From Nitrososphaerota archaeon (lineage in GTDB: Archaea > Thermoproteota > Nitrososphaeria > Nitrososphaerales > CADDZS01), in contig JAPCJV010000080.1 of assembly GCA_027886785.1 (NCBI GenBank), positions 1-7,504 on the forward strand: a stretch of DNA of 7,504 nucleotides, given 5' to 3'. Position 1 is the first letter of the stretch, and every line of letters starts with the position of its first letter. The notes under the pieces were generated by a model. It did not search any database, was not told the DNA's origin, and worked only from the letters and a program-made list of their open reading frames with translations. Position numbers and translations under genes: made by a program. Below, one piece after another: positions 5,743-7,504 of this stretch.

Positions 5743-6009
5743 ATGCAGGATAATTTCAAACCTGGAAAAAAAGTGCACATCAAGACGACTAATCCAGAGG
5801 GCACTCACCGGACGCCGAAATACATCATGGGAAAATCTGGAACGATTTATATTTCGCACGGCGCCTTGACTGGTTACGAAGTTGATCACAGTGAAGATTG
5901 GGGGCCCCTCTACACGGTGGAATTTCAGACAGAAGAAATCAGCAGATCCAAGAGTATCGACAAAATCCTTGTCGATGTTCACGAGGATTGGCTGGAACCC
6001 GAAAACTAG
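5743..6009 (+). CDS. Stand-alone nitrile hydratase beta-subunit C-terminal domain (SH3-like barrel)
   Basis: This 88-residue protein matches only the C-terminal barrel domain of nitrile hydratase beta subunits, equivalent to the small alpha subunit of thiocyanate hydrolase. Diagnostic parts are FKPGKKVHIKT at residues 5-15 (family 'F..GD.VR...'), NPEGTHRTPKYIMGKSGTI at 17-35 (family 'P.GHTR.P.YvrGk.GtI'), then ISHG, GPLYTVEF (54-61) and VDVHEDWLEP (77-86). R23 occupies the place of the beta arginine that hydrogen-bonds the oxidised cysteines in known enzymes (R157 in Pseudonocardia numbering, from memory). Full beta subunits are about 200-230 residues, so the N-terminal helical half is absent here and may be supplied by the upstream fused protein. 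The two products most likely form one complex. Confidence 0.87.
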   Translation: MQDNFKPGKKVHIKTTNPEGTHRTPKYIMGKSGTIYISHGALTGYEVDHSEDWGPLYTVEFQTEEISRSKSIDKILVDVHEDWLEPEN

Positions 6010-6047
6010 GTTTTCTTATGCTGAGGCAAAGCGATCGAATTATTCGG

Positions 6048-7100
6048 TTAGAAGGATTGCAATACCTCATTAGAAGTTTTTTGGAGCATTGAAATTTGAT
6101 CCTTTGACCCCATGATCAGTTTCATCACCTGAACTCCCGCCTCTTTGTATTTCTCTATTCTCTTGATACACTCGTCTGGAGTTCCGTAGATAGACCAGCG
6201 GTCAATTGTTTGGTCGTCTACCGGATTCCCGAAATAAGATTCTATCATTTCCGCGACTTCTCTCCTCGCTATATCTCTCTCTGAGTTCACGTTGAACCAG
6301 CATTCAATTGCTCTGATAATATTACTCGGCTTACGCTTGTTATCTACGGCGAGGTTAGAAATTAATTCGGAACTATTTTTGAACTCCGCGGGATCTGCCA
6401 TGATTGTAATCCATCCATCAGCAAGTCTTCCTACACGGTTGAAAGATCCTGAGTAACCGCCATGCGATTTTTTCGTGAATCCGGGCGTACCGGAAATTTG
6501 CTTAACGTTGTCTTTCGGAACGTAGACCCCGCTGGCAATCCAGATAGGAGGAGGATTTTGGGTGGGACGAAATCCGAGCTTCACATCGTGCATTTTGTAA
6601 ACAGCTCCATCATATTGTAATGTGTCGCCTCTCCAAAGAGTTCTAAGAATCTCCACGGTTTCTTCGAGCGCTTTCCCTCGCTTGGTAACATCCACCCCTA
6701 CAAGTTCTGCTTCCTTTGCGACGCCTTTCGGGGTCCCTCCTCCGATGCCCAGAGTTAGAATCGCTCGCCCCAGTGAAATCCTGTCAAGAGTGGCCCAAGA
6801 CAGAGCGAGCATGATGGGATTACGAAAATGTGGCTGAATTATCGAACCTCCTATTTTCACCTTTTTCGTTTTTGATGCGACAGCGCCTAGCAAAGTCAAG
6901 GGTTCGAATCGGGGGCTGTCGATTAAGCTGTCACCCACCCACAAAGATTCAAACGACAATTCTTCTGCTTTTTCCGCGAGTGAAATAAGATCGGCGATGC
7001 TATAACCCGGGAGATAGACTAAAGCTCGATTATTGAGCGAAAGGCCGAATCCAAGTTTGCTCAAAGAAAATTTCTCTAATGGGTAGATTCCTAGACTCAA
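6048..7100 (-). CDS. Luciferase-like (LLM class) flavin-dependent oxidoreductase
   Basis: This 350-residue TIM-barrel oxidoreductase belongs to the bacterial luciferase superfamily, whose members use FMN or coenzyme F420. Visible hallmarks are LGFGLSLNNRA at the first strand (about 16-26), ISLAEKAEELSFESLWVGDSL (about 39-59, in two parts), KIGGSIIQPHFRNP (82-95), the ATLDRISLGRAILTLGIGGG block (103-122) and GKALEETVEILRTLW (142-156). The C-terminal YGTPDECIKRIEKYKEAGV is typical of the family. The start is TTG at 7098-7100, two codons after an in-frame stop; a TATA-like AAATATTT 26 bases away fits leaderless initiation. A second TTG at residue 13 is possible. The gene converges on the hydratase operon, with 38 bases between the stops. 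Substrate and cofactor cannot be told from the sequence; in an archaeon F420 is possible. Confidence 0.9.
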   Translation of the reverse strand: MSLGIYPLEKFSLSKLGFGLSLNNRALVYLPGYSIADLISLAEKAEELSFESLWVGDSLIDSPRFEPLTLLGAVASKTKKVKIGGSIIQPHFRNPIMLALSWATLDRISLGRAILTLGIGGGTPKGVAKEAELVGVDVTKRGKALEETVEILRTLWRGDTLQYDGAVYKMHDVKLGFRPTQNPPPIWIASGVYVPKDNVKQISGTPGFTKKSHGGYSGSFNRVGRLADGWITIMADPAEFKNSSELISNLAVDNKRKPSNIIRAIECWFNVNSERDIARREVAEMIESYFGNPVDDQTIDRWSIYGTPDECIKRIEKYKEAGVQVMKLIMGSKDQISMLQKTSNEVLQSF

Positions 7101-7121
7101 AATAAGTCAAGCTGAAATAGC

Positions 7122-7134
7122 AAATATTTTATTA
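7122..7134. promoter_or_regulatory. Shared palindromic TATA-like element between divergent oxidoreductase genes
   Basis: AAATATTT (7122-7129) is a perfect palindrome inside an AT-rich run extending to 7134. Read leftwards, its centre lies about 26 bases before the TTG start of the LLM gene, the expected archaeal TATA-to-start-site distance. Read rightwards, a transcript would start near 7151-7155, 11-15 bases before TTG 7166. One box could therefore serve both genes; two overlapping boxes are also possible. Confidence 0.5.
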
Positions 7135-7165
7135 CGGATCCCAATTCGACCGCTTGCACTCGTAA

Positions 7166-7504
7166 TTGAAAACTTCAGAAAGACAGGTGTGGCCGGATGT
7201 CGTTGAACAGCTAAAGACTGCGCTAGGAGAATCCAACGTTAGCACCAACAAGCTGGATCGTTTCATGTATGGAAGGAGTCTCGCCTGGCCTTTCCTCATG
7301 AGAGAGCCGGATATTGTCGTCAGACCAAGAACTCCGATGGACGTTTCTGCTATATTGCGGATTGCTAATCGGGCGAGGGTTCCGGTTACTGCAAAAGGTG
7401 GAATTGGGGAGGGCGCGAGTGTTCCTTTGGAGGGCGGGATTCTCATTGACCTAACGACTCTCAACAAAATCGAGGTTCACCCGGAAGAAAGAGTCGTGGT
7501 CGTC
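7166..7504 (+). CDS. FAD-linked oxidase, GlcD-like (3' partial)
   Basis: This is the N-terminal 113 codons of an FAD-binding PCMH-type oxidase (FAD_binding_4; glycolate/lactate oxidase GlcD or vanillyl-alcohol oxidase-like superfamily). It is cut by the window end. PDIVVRPRTPMDVSAILRIAN (about residues 52-72, in two parts) is the classic entry of the FAD domain. VPVTAKGGIGEGASVPLEGG follows in the pyrophosphate-binding loop position, then ILIDLTTLNKI. The proposed start is TTG 7166, because a TAA lies immediately upstream in frame (7163-7165); GTG 7187 is the alternative. These enzymes oxidise alpha-hydroxy acids, or phenolic and other alcohols, and pass electrons to quinones, cytochromes or iron-sulfur partners. 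The substrate specificity lies in the missing part. Confidence 0.85.
   Translation, partial: MKTSERQVWPDVVEQLKTALGESNVSTNKLDRFMYGRSLAWPFLMREPDIVVRPRTPMDVSAILRIANRARVPVTAKGGIGEGASVPLEGGILIDLTTLNKIEVHPEERVVVV

Noticed and set aside
5743..6009. Reading the 88-residue protein as a nitrile hydratase activator (P14K-type)
   Set aside because: Known beta-like activators resemble the beta N-terminal domain. This protein matches the C-terminal barrel, including the active-site arginine region.
7132..7467. 111-codon minus-strand frame at the right end
   Set aside because: It is antisense to the FAD-linked oxidase, whose frame shows clear family motifs.

Overview
The window looks like a metabolic (accessory or catabolic) stretch of an archaeal chromosome at moderate GC. 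The domain call is an inference. It rests on TATA-like boxes (TTAAATA) sitting about 35-40 bases before start codons, which leaves very short leaders, on a leaderless-looking TTG start, and on a Shine-Dalgarno motif that is clear only at an internal operon gene. A Thermoproteota/Nitrososphaeria-type archaeon would fit, but no marker gene here proves it.

Layout. (1) Positions 1-2991: three + strand genes of a branched-chain amino-acid type (HAAT/Liv) ABC importer: the C-terminal part of a solute-binding protein, then permeases LivH and LivM. The two ATPases are not in the window. (2) Positions 2992-3466: a stretch with no confident gene. It holds small hairpins, a strong TATA-like promoter, and an 11-codon ORF whose first codons copy the start of a gene 1.46 kb downstream. 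(3) Positions 3467-4508: a cytoplasmic sulfite-oxidase-fold molybdopterin oxidoreductase overlapping a Rieske [2Fe-2S] ferredoxin by 11 bases, most likely an enzyme with its electron carrier. (4) Positions 4509-4743: a spacer with a 10-bp hairpin and a second copy of the promoter. (5) Positions 4744-6009: a nitrile hydratase / thiocyanate hydrolase-like enzyme in an unusual arrangement. A 328-residue protein carries the metal-binding alpha (gamma) domain with the C-T-L-C-S-C claw, behind an N-terminal segment that resembles the beta-subunit N-domain. The beta-subunit C-terminal barrel is a separate 88-residue protein translated from a good Shine-Dalgarno site. (6) Positions 6048-7100, minus strand: a luciferase-like (LLM) flavin/F420-type oxidoreductase. 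(7) Positions 7166-7504: the N-terminal part of a GlcD-type FAD-linked oxidase, divergent from the LLM gene across a shared palindromic AT-rich promoter.

The most notable points are the re-partitioned nitrile-hydratase-like enzyme and the near-identical promoters (26 of 27 bases, plus a matching start-codon block) in front of the molybdoenzyme/Rieske pair and the hydratase pair. The promoters suggest that the two operons are co-regulated and arose partly by duplication. A working model, which is inference only, is a gene set that imports a small nitrogen- or sulfur-containing organic compound and oxidises or hydrates it in the cytoplasm. The substrate cannot be read from the sequence.
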